Assembly (NCBI RefSeq): GCF_900547735.1
Contig: NZ_URHZ01000014.1
Span: 1-64,000, forward strand
Length of the DNA: 64,000 bases
DNA from: an uncultured Clostridium sp.
GTDB lineage: Bacteria; Bacillota; Clostridia; Lachnospirales; Lachnospiraceae
Direction of reading: 5' to 3'
The notes beneath the pieces were generated by a model, which saw only the letters and a list, made by a program, of their open reading frames with translations, searched no databases and had not been told where the DNA came from. A program made the position numbers and the translations under genes. The first letter of the stretch is position 1. Every line of letters begins with the position of its first letter. Shown here piece after piece: positions 40,266-50,119 of this stretch.

Positions 40266-43200
40266 CTATCTTTCATATTCTTGTTCCTCATCCTGTTCGT
40301 AAAGTTTTACTGTGTCTGGCTCAAAGCCTTGATTTTTGATGTTGGTAAACCACTGGCTCATAAATTCTTTCAAATCCTTTACCATTGACGGTGATGCCAT
40401 TTCTGTCTTATAAAAAATCCCCATATCGTCCTGAAGGAACGAGGTGGGGTGGATAGACTTTGTTTCCGTATCAACCGTAAAGGTAATCTCCGGGTCGCGC
40501 ATGGCAGCGCCATTTTGATTGTAGTAGTGGGCAATACTGTACTCACCTCCGCCAATGGCTTCCAGTACCAAATCCTCAAAACCGTCAGATTTCAGCTTCA
40601 TGTAATAAGCACTGCCGTCCAACACGGGAGCGGCAAACACCATCAGTTTCCGGTAAAGCCGCTGTTCCAGCGTGGGAGGGTGTCTCTGCGCCGCAGAATT
40701 ATTCGTTTGAACGGTGGTTTCTTCCTCACCGCCATCCTCCGCCATCACATCATCGCCGTCCTCCTTAAATTCCAGCGCAAGGTCAAGGGATACTTTCCTC
40801 TGTTGCAGTTCCGCCAGCCGTTCTTCGTCTGCAAACGGTTTTTCGCTTTCCGCCTTTGAAGCCGCAAGCTGCCGGTTCAGGCTTTCCAGTTTTTGTTCTT
40901 CCTCATCCTTGCGCTCAATTATGCGCTGCGCCAGATTTTCAATACGGGTGATGTTTCCCAGTTCGGATTCCCCCATATCGGTCTGGTAGGTGCATTTCCC
41001 GCAAAGCTGGATATTTACACCGCCGCCCCATGTGCGGAGCAGACGAACAGAAAAACCGGCATAACTGCCCATATCAAGGGTATCGCCAGTTTCACGTCCC
41101 AGCTTACGAGAGCGCACCATAAAATGCTCCGCCGCCTTGGTGCGTTCCTCATGGAATTTCCCATCAATTATCATCTGAAATTCCGCCGGTTTCTTTTCGG
41201 TATAGGCGGCAAGGTCGGCTGTCATGCCCTCAATCTTCCGGGTTGTTTTCGCTATTTCATCCGGGTAATGCTTGGTGATATTGAGCCGCAAATCATTCTG
41301 CTGGGTCTGCCATGCCGATTTCAAGACCGTCAGGCGGTTAATCTCGTTATCCACCTCCATCTTTTCTTTCACGCGAGGGTCGGAAGTCGCAAGGGCCTTA
41401 AACTCGGCGTACTGCAATACGGTTTCATCCAGATCCTCACAGGTTCTAAGGGCGGAACGGCCGGTCATGATCTGGCTGATATACCGCTGTTTCTGCTCTA
41501 AAATCTGCCACAGGTAAGCGTCAAAGGTATTTTCCGTGATGTAGTTGAAGATGGATATTTCCTCATTCTCGTTGCCCTGCCGCAGAATACGGCCATTCCG
41601 CTGGGTTAAGTCGGCGGGCCGCCACGGTACATCGAGATGATGGAGGGCAATCAGCTTATTCTGCACATTCATACCGGTTCCCATCTTCTCGGTACTGCCC
41701 ATCAGGATACGGATTTCCCCATTTTTGACCTTTTCAAATAACTGTTCCCGCTGTACATCTGTCTTGGCGTCATGGATAAAGGCGATTTCCTCTGGTTTTA
41801 CGCCCTGTGCAAGCAGCGCCGTCTTGGTCGCTTCGTAAAAATTGAATGTGCCGTCATATTTGGGTGTGCCTTGGTCACAGAAGATAAGCTGGGTCAGTTT
41901 TTGTTCCGCCGTATCATGGTATATCTGTGCCACGTTCCGGGCGCATACATTGAGTTTGGTGTCAGGGTCATCCGGCAGGGAATCGTCTAATGCCCTTGGG
42001 TCAGTGGAGAGCAGGCGGGCCTCGTGGGTCAGCTTTAAGAAATTGTCCTCGCTGCTGTCCACGTTTCCGTTTCGGATATTCTCCGCCCGTTCCGCCAGTT
42101 CCATGACGATCCGTTTCTGCTCCGGGGTACAGGCGGTCTTGACTACCTGTACCCCGCCTGTTTTCAGCTTTGGTGTGGGCAAGTCCAGCATATCCGCCGT
42201 TTTGATGTCCGCAATCATGGCAAACATACTCATGAGTTCCGGCAGATTATGGAACTGTGCAAAGCGGTTCTTCATCTGGTAGCCATTGCCCTCCGGCTTG
42301 ATTTCAAGAGAGGACACCACCTTGCCGTAAGTTCCCGCCCATTCATCAAACATCAGAAGATCGCGCCGTTCCAGTTCCTGCGGCTGCAAGGTCTTTTGCA
42401 GGACATACAGTTCCGCCATTGAATTGCTTACCGGCGTTCCTGTCAGGTAAATCACTCCCTTGCCGCCGCTGATCTCATTGATGTACTGGCATTTCTGGTG
42501 CATATCCATTGCCCGCTGGCTGCTTGCACCGCTGACACCAGCCACGTTCCTCATTTTTGTGTAGGAAAAATTGTTCTTATAAGCGTGGGCTTCGTCCACA
42601 ATCAGGGCGTCCACACCCAGTTCCTCAAAGTTGATGACATCATCTTTCTTTTCCGCGTTGAATAGGTGGTCATAGCGGAATTGCAGGTTCCTGCGGAATA
42701 TCTGCATCTGCTTGAGGGACCAGTCCTTATCGCTTTTCGCTTTCTGCTCACTGATCGCGTCAGTCACGGCGTCAAGTTCTGTCTGTATAGCCGCAAGCTG
42801 GCGTTCTCTGGACAGCCCGATCAGTTCAAAGCTGGAGTGCGCCATAATGATGGCATCATAATCACCGGCAGCAATCCTCCCGGCAAAGCGGCGGCGGTTC
42901 TTCCTTTCAAAGTCCTTTTTCTCCGCCACTAAAATATTGGCGTTGGGGTACAGTTCCATATAAGCGTCCGCCCATTGTCCCACCAGATGGTTGGGGACGG
43001 CAAACAGCGGTTTATGCACCTTGCCCAGCCGTTTCAGTTCATAGGCTAAGGCGATGGCGGCGTAAGTCTTTCCGGCGCCTACCTCATGGGCCATCAGCAG
43101 ATTGCCGTCCCCATAAAGCCCGTGGGCGACTACATCCCGCTGATGGGTTCGCAAGGCTATATCATCCGACATATCCGGGAATGCAAGGTCGGAACCATCA

Positions 43201-46200
43201 TAGACACGGGGACGGAGATTGTTGAATTTATCATTATAGAGTTTTGTCAGCCTTGCGCCGCGCTCCGGGTCGGCAAACAGCCAGCGTTCAAATTCCGACT
43301 TGATCTGCGCCTGTTTCTCACGGGCAAGGATGGTTTCTTTTTTGTTCAGGACATATCTGACTTTATCCTCGCCGTTTTCGTCCACATAGTCCACCCTGTC
43401 CTTTACCTCCACAAAGCGGAGATTTAAGGACGCTTCCAATATCTCATAGGCGTTCATTCGTCCGGTTCCATAGGTCTGGTTGACGGTCACGGAGTCTTTC
43501 TCTACGCCCTTGCTTGAAATAAAGTAGGCGCTGCTGAATTTGGAAAATTCCAGCTCCACGGCGTACCGTCCACTCTGGTTGTAATCGGCTGTTTTGAATG
43601 TCTCATACATGAAGTCCTGATACACGTCCAGCGGTATCCATGGCGTTCCCAGAGAAAAACTGATGTCCTGCGGGGTCAGCGGTTCCGGCTGCACGGTCTT
43701 TAGCGCCTCCACATTCCGGCTGAACCGTTCCGGTTCTTCCTCCGCCCTTAACATGGCGGTGGTCAGCTTATCCTTGACATAGCCGCTTAAATATTCCCCG
43801 GCGGTCTGCCAGCCGGAGAGCGGGTTCCCACTATATTCATCCGGGTCTTGGTAAATGGCGTCCCCCAGTTCTGCTATGATTTCCTCCGGCGTGGCCTTTC
43901 TGCCCTCCGGCATCTGATACAGCCACGACATATAGGCAAGATCAACCCTGCCTTTGACATTTAAGGATACCTTCAAGGCTTCCTCTGCGGAAAACACCGC
44001 CTTGGGCATCGTTTTCGGCTTGATGGTCGCCTTATGGAACATGGCGGACTTCTCAAACACGCCTTTTTCTGCCTTGCTCTCTTTTTCAATGGAGCGCAGG
44101 AGGGGAGCGTTGGAGTCCCGTGAAAAGGCAATCACGTTGCCATAAGAATTGAGATAACCGTAATCCTTTACGAAACGGTCATAAACCGTGTTTAAGCGGC
44201 GGATATGCTCTTGCAGATTACTTTCATATTCCGCTGTGGGCAGCTCCCCCGACTGCTGGTTCTGGAAGTCAATCAAGGCTCGGACAGCATGGGTAATCTC
44301 CACCATGCCACGGATACGTTCCGCTTTTCTGCCAGTGATGTCCTGTAAGTACATCCGGGAATTTTCCTGAAAATAGATGGTGTCATCCACTACGGTGAAA
44401 CTAAAATTCCTTACCGCAGGATCGGCGGGCAGGGAAGCCTTTAACACGCCTTTTTCTTCGGCATACTCGGACGTGGCCTCGTGGTACTCTCCCTCCAGAT
44501 AGGACACCGCCCGTTCCAACCGCTCGTTTAAGTCATCGCCGGGGATGGGATGGCAGGCGGTGGTTTTCTCGTTGCCAAACATACTCTCGTCAAACACCAT
44601 TTCGCCCAGTACCATTTCCGGGTGTTCGACAAAGTAAGTATTGAGCGGGAGTCCATCCTCGGTTTCCTCTATGGAAATCCATGGGCTGTTATCCTCGTCC
44701 GGCACGATTTCCCGTTCCCGCTTTTGCAGAAAGAGAATGTCCGTGGTGGCCTCTGTTCCCGCCACCTGTTTGAACGCATTGTTTGGGAGCCGGATTGCCC
44801 CTAAAAGCTCCGCCCGCTGCGCCAGATACCGGCGTACCTTGGAATTCGCCTTGTCCATGGTGTATTTGGAAGTGATGACGGCCACAATGCCACCCGGCCG
44901 CACCTGATCCAGCGACTTTGCCAGAAAATAATCATGGATACGGAAGTTGTGCCGGTTATAGCGGGGATCGTCCACCCGGATGGAATTGAACGGGATGTTG
45001 CCGATGACCACATCGAAAAAGTGGTCGGGATAGCTGGTCTGCTCAAAACCTTTGACCTGAATCTCTGCTTCCGGGTAGAGCTGCCTTGCGATTGCTCCGG
45101 AGACGGTATCCAACTCCACACCGTACAGCTTGGAGTTTTCCATGCGCTCCGGCAGCACGGAATAGAAGTTGCCGGTTCCCATGGCGGGGTCTAAGATGTT
45201 GCCTCCCCGAAAGCCAAACCGTTCCAGCGCATGGTAGACATGGCGGATGACACTCTGCTCGGTATAGTAGGCCGTGAGGGTGCTTTCCTGTGCCGACTGA
45301 AATTCTTCCTCTGTCAGCAGGCTTTTTATTTCCTCGTATTCGCTTTCCCAGCCCGGTTTCCCCGGCGTCAGGGCGTTTGCAAGGCCGCCCCAGCCCACAA
45401 ACCGGGCAAGGGTAATCTGTTCCTCTGCGGTCGCTATACGCCCTTGCGACTGCAATTCTTTCAGCAGACGGATAGCAGCAATATTGTTCCTGCACTTGGT
45501 TTTTGCGCCGCCATCGTAAAGATGGTGTTCCTCGGAAAAGCGGTAATTCAATCCGCCGTTCCTTGTACGGGTATCAAAATCCCGCATGACCGTATCGGCG
45601 TAACCATCATTCGCCTGATTTACTTGCAGGGCGGCTTTCAGTGTGTCTTGGGTTTCCTCTGAATTGTCGCCGCTCTGAACGGCATTGACCACCATTTCCG
45701 CAATTTCGCCCTCTGTATAGCTGTTCTTCAGCAGCTTGCAGTCTGCAATCTCTGATACCGGCACACGCTCCCGGATTTTGAACCCGGCGAGGTTCTGAAG
45801 CTGGGAAACTTCCCCGATTTCCACCGTATGACCATCATGCAGGAATTTCAGGACTTCATATACCCTGTCACGATAATAGATGCGGTCGCCTTCTTGGAAC
45901 GGGAGCGGCTCCGGCTCGGTCGTGTTCTGGTCTATCAGGTTGTCATTATCTCCGCCGCCCGTGTCCTCATAGGTATCTGACAGCGGTACAAAATCGAACA
46001 GGGTAATTTGACGGTTTTCCGGCTGGGCAGGCGGTGTGATGTCCTCCGTCTGTTCTCCGCCGGTAAAGGTCGGTTCCATCTCCGCCAGATTTTCTTCCGT
46101 TTCCTCGTCTTGTACGCCGTTCCTTTCATCCGCTTCATCTGGAATTTCATAGTCATCCAGCATACTGGCCTCGGCGCTGTACGGATACACACCATGGAGG

Positions 46201-48146
46201 ATCAGTCGGTCAATATGGTCTGCCAGTTCTCCATATTCAAAGGAAAATAGCTGTCCCTCTGTCTCAAAATCAAGCCCGGTATCCGTGCCGGTGATATGCA
46301 GATGGTCGCCTGTCAGTGTGATGTAGTCGGTGTCCACGTTATGATAAAAGGCTTTCAGCGCGTTTGCCTTGGTGGTCTGCTTATGGCCGCCCTGAAAGAA
46401 ATCACAAAGTTCCCGCAGCCATTCCCCCGTATCCGGCGTCACATCGTCCGCACACAGAACCACATCCACAAGGTCGGAGATTTCTTCCTCATCAAGCACA
46501 GGCATCGTTGAATCCGGTTCAGAGCTTATGGCTGTGTCCACGCTGGCGGCTTCTGTTTCCAATGCCGCCATTTGTTTTTCATAGCGTTCTATGTCCTGCT
46601 CTGTCAGCCATTCCGGTTTTTCAGGCACGGCATCGTACAACTCCCGCATTTTAGAAATCTGCGATTGCACACTCCCTGCCCATAAATGCGTTTCATTTCT
46701 TTGCCCCGCTCCTAAAAAATAATCACAGTCGGAACGCAGGCGGCTTAAAAGCTGATACTGAAAGGAAAAATCCGATTCTGTCGGCTGCACAGAGCCAGTT
46801 TGTTCCGGTGCGGTCTGCTCTGTTGTTTCAGCCGTGACTGCATCCTCTTTTCCCTCCGCAGGAAGGGAAGTGGGAATATCGGCCGGTGTCCCATTCCTTG
46901 GAGCGGCCTCCTGTGCCTCTTTGGGAGGGACAACGAAAAAGCCGCCCACAGACGGCTTTTTACCATCTGTGGGCGGCTCTTTGCGCTCGGTATTCTGTTT
47001 TGCTACCTGACTTTCATCACCAGTTCGTTCATGACGATTTCCTCCGCCTGTTTCGTCAGGCTGTTCATGTGTCCGGCTCTCTCCATTGTATCCTCCGTAT
47101 CCGGCATCGGCTGTCCGCCCAGAAGTTCCTGTATCAGTTCTTCCTTGCGCCGATCCGCTTCCTCGTCCACTTTCAGGATTGTCTCGTTGATTTTGCCCTG
47201 TGCCACCAGTTCCGACAGACGGTGCGGGTGGTTCTCCATCATATACTCCTTCCAGAGCTTCCCGTATCTGCCCACCGGCATTTTGTCCGTCTCCGGGTTC
47301 TCGGAGATTTGCAGTTCGGGATACAGCATCCCGTCCGCTCCCTCTCTGTAACTGAAATTCATCAAAGGTTCTGTTCTCATAAATTTGGCTCCTTTCGTTT
47401 TTAATCGCTTCAATTTCCTGCTGAATTTCCTTGAGTATGGGCCTTGCAAGGGAAACCGTACAGCTCCCCAGCGCCATGAACATTCCCAGTGTATGATACC
47501 GGCTGATGTTTTCAAAGCTGTTTTCCTCAAACAGTTCGGTGGATACGCCGCATTTGGAAAAGACCGTGTAGGCAACGCTTTCTATGATAAGCTGGGTAAA
47601 TTCCGCCTTAACCGCTTCCTCCGGCATACCATAGAGGGGGCTACTTTCCTCCCGCACCTTGAAGTTCTCCATATACTTGGGGAGTATCTGCGCCACCCGC
47701 TTGCTTACCAATTTATATAGGCAGGCTTCCATGCTGGAGGTTGGCACAGCATATTTATCATGGAACCGCAGCATTAAGCTGGGGCGGTATTGTTCTTCCA
47801 GTTCCCAATGATACCGCATGAAGTTCCTGAAACTTTCCTCTGTGCCGTTGGTATCCATGAAGTCAAAGAGGTTTTTCAAACTGGCTCCGGGGTTTTGCAT
47901 ATCAATAACGGCAATACTCTTGGCACCTTTGTTGATACTCCGCCCAATTCGTTCATCGTGCCAGTCATCCCATGTGCCGAGCTGCGTGGCATTCGGCTTC
48001 TGTGCGTAAATCAACACTGCATTATCAAATGACCTTTTGTAGAAACGTGCCACGCAGGACAGCAAGCCTTTCCATTCAGCCGGAGATTTTGTGTACTCCT
48101 GCACCGATTTCTGGTATAAGTCGGCAAGAAAGGTTGCTTTGCTCAA
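40266..48146 (-). CDS. Megaprotein: ArdC-like domain + N6-adenine methylase + SNF2 helicase
   Basis: A 2626-aa protein. Residues ~1-100 contain an ArdC-like ssDNA-binding pattern (YAQKPNATQLGTWDDW...GRSINKGAKSIAV). A long Gly/Pro/Glu linker follows (~270-450). The methylase region (~890-1150) has motif I LDPAMGTGNF and motif IV NIPFNS in place of NPPF/NPPY. The SNF2 helicase (~1650-2250) has Walker A HEVGAGKT, DEAH box VDEAHAYKN, TGTPVSNS and motif VI QRNGRILRQG. Coiled-coil and C-terminal domains follow. Such ICE proteins are thought to protect incoming DNA. Confidence 0.9.
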   Translation of the reverse strand: MSKATFLADLYQKSVQEYTKSPAEWKGLLSCVARFYKRSFDNAVLIYAQKPNATQLGTWDDWHDERIGRSINKGAKSIAVIDMQNPGASLKNLFDFMDTNGTEESFRNFMRYHWELEEQYRPSLMLRFHDKYAVPTSSMEACLYKLVSKRVAQILPKYMENFKVREESSPLYGMPEEAVKAEFTQLIIESVAYTVFSKCGVSTELFEENSFENISRYHTLGMFMALGSCTVSLARPILKEIQQEIEAIKNERSQIYENRTFDEFQLQRGSGRDAVSRTANLREPGDGQNAGGQIREALEGVYDGEPPAPSVGTGGTGQNQRDNPESGRGSGSAQGRTDTGTSGRTADAGYGGYNGESRTHEQPDETGGGNRHERTGDESQVAKQNTERKEPPTDGKKPSVGGFFVVPPKEAQEAAPRNGTPADIPTSLPAEGKEDAVTAETTEQTAPEQTGSVQPTESDFSFQYQLLSRLRSDCDYFLGAGQRNETHLWAGSVQSQISKMRELYDAVPEKPEWLTEQDIERYEKQMAALETEAASVDTAISSEPDSTMPVLDEEEISDLVDVVLCADDVTPDTGEWLRELCDFFQGGHKQTTKANALKAFYHNVDTDYITLTGDHLHITGTDTGLDFETEGQLFSFEYGELADHIDRLILHGVYPYSAEASMLDDYEIPDEADERNGVQDEETEENLAEMEPTFTGGEQTEDITPPAQPENRQITLFDFVPLSDTYEDTGGGDNDNLIDQNTTEPEPLPFQEGDRIYYRDRVYEVLKFLHDGHTVEIGEVSQLQNLAGFKIRERVPVSEIADCKLLKNSYTEGEIAEMVVNAVQSGDNSEETQDTLKAALQVNQANDGYADTVMRDFDTRTRNGGLNYRFSEEHHLYDGGAKTKCRNNIAAIRLLKELQSQGRIATAEEQITLARFVGWGGLANALTPGKPGWESEYEEIKSLLTEEEFQSAQESTLTAYYTEQSVIRHVYHALERFGFRGGNILDPAMGTGNFYSVLPERMENSKLYGVELDTVSGAIARQLYPEAEIQVKGFEQTSYPDHFFDVVIGNIPFNSIRVDDPRYNRHNFRIHDYFLAKSLDQVRPGGIVAVITSKYTMDKANSKVRRYLAQRAELLGAIRLPNNAFKQVAGTEATTDILFLQKREREIVPDEDNSPWISIEETEDGLPLNTYFVEHPEMVLGEMVFDESMFGNEKTTACHPIPGDDLNERLERAVSYLEGEYHEATSEYAEEKGVLKASLPADPAVRNFSFTVVDDTIYFQENSRMYLQDITGRKAERIRGMVEITHAVRALIDFQNQQSGELPTAEYESNLQEHIRRLNTVYDRFVKDYGYLNSYGNVIAFSRDSNAPLLRSIEKESKAEKGVFEKSAMFHKATIKPKTMPKAVFSAEEALKVSLNVKGRVDLAYMSWLYQMPEGRKATPEEIIAELGDAIYQDPDEYSGNPLSGWQTAGEYLSGYVKDKLTTAMLRAEEEPERFSRNVEALKTVQPEPLTPQDISFSLGTPWIPLDVYQDFMYETFKTADYNQSGRYAVELEFSKFSSAYFISSKGVEKDSVTVNQTYGTGRMNAYEILEASLNLRFVEVKDRVDYVDENGEDKVRYVLNKKETILAREKQAQIKSEFERWLFADPERGARLTKLYNDKFNNLRPRVYDGSDLAFPDMSDDIALRTHQRDVVAHGLYGDGNLLMAHEVGAGKTYAAIALAYELKRLGKVHKPLFAVPNHLVGQWADAYMELYPNANILVAEKKDFERKNRRRFAGRIAAGDYDAIIMAHSSFELIGLSRERQLAAIQTELDAVTDAISEQKAKSDKDWSLKQMQIFRRNLQFRYDHLFNAEKKDDVINFEELGVDALIVDEAHAYKNNFSYTKMRNVAGVSGASSQRAMDMHQKCQYINEISGGKGVIYLTGTPVSNSMAELYVLQKTLQPQELERRDLLMFDEWAGTYGKVVSSLEIKPEGNGYQMKNRFAQFHNLPELMSMFAMIADIKTADMLDLPTPKLKTGGVQVVKTACTPEQKRIVMELAERAENIRNGNVDSSEDNFLKLTHEARLLSTDPRALDDSLPDDPDTKLNVCARNVAQIYHDTAEQKLTQLIFCDQGTPKYDGTFNFYEATKTALLAQGVKPEEIAFIHDAKTDVQREQLFEKVKNGEIRILMGSTEKMGTGMNVQNKLIALHHLDVPWRPADLTQRNGRILRQGNENEEISIFNYITENTFDAYLWQILEQKQRYISQIMTGRSALRTCEDLDETVLQYAEFKALATSDPRVKEKMEVDNEINRLTVLKSAWQTQQNDLRLNITKHYPDEIAKTTRKIEGMTADLAAYTEKKPAEFQMIIDGKFHEERTKAAEHFMVRSRKLGRETGDTLDMGSYAGFSVRLLRTWGGGVNIQLCGKCTYQTDMGESELGNITRIENLAQRIIERKDEEEQKLESLNRQLAASKAESEKPFADEERLAELQQRKVSLDLALEFKEDGDDVMAEDGGEEETTVQTNNSAAQRHPPTLEQRLYRKLMVFAAPVLDGSAYYMKLKSDGFEDLVLEAIGGGEYSIAHYYNQNGAAMRDPEITFTVDTETKSIHPTSFLQDDMGIFYKTEMASPSMVKDLKEFMSQWFTNIKNQGFEPDTVKLYEQDEEQEYER
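46940..46978 (-). repeat. Terminator-like inverted repeat inside the megaprotein gene
   Basis: Perfect 13-bp arms AGCCGCCCACAGA/TCTGTGGGCGGCT with a 13-nt loop. On the minus strand TTTTTCG follows, exactly like an intrinsic terminator, but it lies in the linker codons (KEPPTDGKKPSVGGFF). Confidence 0.85.
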
Positions 48147-49180
48147 GCTGTCACCTCCATTTCCCGTTCTTGATTTTTAAAGTAAAAGGCGAGCGCCTTG
48201 TCAATGGTTTCTTCAATTTCCTTGGCGGTCTGCTGTGCGGTAAAATACTTGGTAATCACCGCAGACTTGACCTTGACCGGCTGGGGTTTACTGCTCTTTG
48301 GCTTCCTCGTTTTTTCGCCGGAGAGAATCTGCACGATAGCGGTATCGGTCAGTTTGTTGGTTTCGTAGTAATTGCGGAGTAATTCCGCCTTTTTCATATC
48401 CACCTTATAGCTGTCAGACTCCATCAGGTCGGCAATCTGCTGTTGCTTTGCCGTGTCCTCCACAAAGGAGAGATCGTAAGCGGCGAGAAACGCAATTTCG
48501 CCAGTGTCCACCCGTTCCATTAAACCAGTAACCAGCCTTGCAAGGCGAATATACTTCGCTACCTTGTCTCTGGAAAGTCCATATTCCTGACTGATTTTAT
48601 CCCTGCTTTTTAACCTGTGCTGAACTTCAGCAGAAGTCTCATTTTCCTCGCAGCCATGCGGGTTTAAGAGGGTTTCAATCTCTGCCAAAAGGTCATTTCT
48701 CTTACCCTGTGATTTGAGTGCTTCATAATGCTCTGCAAGACAATAGGCTCGTTCTGAATGGCTCATATCAGCAAAGGAACGCTGACGCAGATTGGTTTCT
48801 GTGACAATCAGCACGGCCTCGTCATGGGTCAGGTTCTCCCGGATAATGACAGGGCCTCGTGTCAGTCCCGCAAGCTGGGCTGCGTTTCGGCGGTTGTGGC
48901 CGCTGAGGATAATATACCTGCCGTCCTCGGTGTGCCAGAGGATAAGCGGGAGAAGAATGCCAAACTGCTGGATACTCTCCACCATGTCGGTAAGCTGCTG
49001 TCCCTCATACAGTTTGAATTTGTGATTTGGAAAGGACTCCATCTGGTCAAAGTCCATTTCCGTCATGCCGCCATTTTGAGAAACTGTGGCAGAATTGTCC
49101 GCCGAAACCGAAGCAGGGGACTCCGGCTCAAAATTCAGCATTTCATCAAAATCTGATAAATCAATTCTGGGTTTACCCAA
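48143..49180 (-). CDS. parB: ParB/Spo0J-type partition protein
   Basis: A 345-aa protein starting at TTG 49180 (MGKPRIDLSDFDEML), 9 nt after GGAGG; an in-frame GTG at 49186 is only 3 nt from the site. The ParB N-domain (~60-150: FKLYEGQQLTDMVESIQQFGILLPLILW, GHNRRNAAQLAG, RQRSFADMSHSER) is followed by an HTH (SRDKISQEYGLSRDKVAKYIRLARL). It binds parS-like sites and works with ParA to keep the excised element. It overlaps parA by 8 nt. Confidence 0.88.
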   Translation of the reverse strand: MGKPRIDLSDFDEMLNFEPESPASVSADNSATVSQNGGMTEMDFDQMESFPNHKFKLYEGQQLTDMVESIQQFGILLPLILWHTEDGRYIILSGHNRRNAAQLAGLTRGPVIIRENLTHDEAVLIVTETNLRQRSFADMSHSERAYCLAEHYEALKSQGKRNDLLAEIETLLNPHGCEENETSAEVQHRLKSRDKISQEYGLSRDKVAKYIRLARLVTGLMERVDTGEIAFLAAYDLSFVEDTAKQQQIADLMESDSYKVDMKKAELLRNYYETNKLTDTAIVQILSGEKTRKPKSSKPQPVKVKSAVITKYFTAQQTAKEIEETIDKALAFYFKNQEREMEVTA

Positions 49181-49991
49181 CTGCACACACCTCCGTTTCC
49201 TCTGTCCTCTCGATTGCTAAAAATTCGTCTGCGAACCGCTCATAAGCAATCGCCGCTGGGTTATCCGGCAGGAACTCGCAGATTGTCTTGTGGTACAGCA
49301 CGGCCTCCGCCACTTTGATAGAGCGGGGAATGTGCGTCTTGAAAATCGGGACTTTGCCTGCAAACCCTTGTTCCAGCAGCTTATGAACCTGTGCTGACAG
49401 AATGGTGTTGGGAGAATCCATGGTAATCAGGATGCCGTCAATACGCAGACGGTGGTTGCTGTTCTTGCGGATGGTCTGATAATGCTTCAAAAGCTCTGTC
49501 AATCCCTGCGTGGATAGAAGTTCCGCCTGTGTCGGCACAATGATACTGTCCGCGCACATCATCACGTTAATCATCGGCGTACCCATTTGGGGCATACAGT
49601 CGATAATGATATATTGGTAGCTGTCCTTGATGGTATCAACGTACCGGGAAAGCATACGTTCCCGGAAATCCACGTTGCAGAGATTACGTTCCAGTGTGAA
49701 AAGCTGGCTGTTGGACGGAATGACATCCACCCCACACTCGGTTTTCAGTATGTAGCTGTCCGGTTCCGGCAGTGGCTCGTCCTCAATGATTTTGCGGAGC
49801 AGGGTATTGATCGTAACTTCCAACTTATTGGTGTTCTTTACGCCATAGATAATGCTGGCGTGTCCCTGACCGTCAAAGTCAATCAGGGCGGTCTTGTGAC
49901 CTCGTTTTGCTAAAAGGTAAGCAAGAGTAGTCGCCGTGGCTGACTTCCCCACGCCTCCTTTTTCATTCATGACTGCGATAACTTTTGCCAT
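49173..49991 (-). CDS. parA: ParA/Soj partition ATPase
   Basis: A 272-aa ParA with the deviant Walker A KGGVGKSATATTLAYLL (~11-27), LIDFDGQGHASIIYG, IIIDCMPQMGTPM and VPTQAEL. The ATG follows AAAGGAG. It is the first gene of the right-hand minus-strand run. A cluster of GGGTA repeats lies directly upstream, the place for a ParA/ParB operator. Confidence 0.93.
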   Translation of the reverse strand: MAKVIAVMNEKGGVGKSATATTLAYLLAKRGHKTALIDFDGQGHASIIYGVKNTNKLEVTINTLLRKIIEDEPLPEPDSYILKTECGVDVIPSNSQLFTLERNLCNVDFRERMLSRYVDTIKDSYQYIIIDCMPQMGTPMINVMMCADSIIVPTQAELLSTQGLTELLKHYQTIRKNSNHRLRIDGILITMDSPNTILSAQVHKLLEQGFAGKVPIFKTHIPRSIKVAEAVLYHKTICEFLPDNPAAIAYERFADEFLAIERTEETEVCAVG

Positions 49992-50007
49992 CGGCGTCTC
50001 CTTTCAT

Positions 50008-50049
50008 GGGTAAAGTATTTTTGGGTATTGGGTAAATAGGGTATGGGTA
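50008..50049. repeat. Five GGGTA repeats upstream of parA
   Basis: GGGTA occurs at 50008, 50023, 50030, 50039 and 50045, in the 5' region of parA. The spacing is irregular (15, 7, 9, 6). This could be a partition operator or centromere. Confidence 0.6.
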
Positions 50050-50053
50050 TAAA

Positions 50054-50111
50054 AATAGGACTTAATCGGTAAAACCCTTGAAGCTAAAAGGTTTTCTGAT
50101 TAAGTCCTATT
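50054..50111. repeat. Long hairpin at the ICE right edge
   Basis: Perfect 14-bp arms AATAGGACTTAATC/GATTAAGTCCTATT plus inner TAAAACC/GGTTTT pairing. It lies within ~10 nt of where recombinase homology ends (50120), so it may mark the element end, or act as a terminator isolating the junction. Confidence 0.75.
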
Positions 50112-50119
50112 ATATCTCT

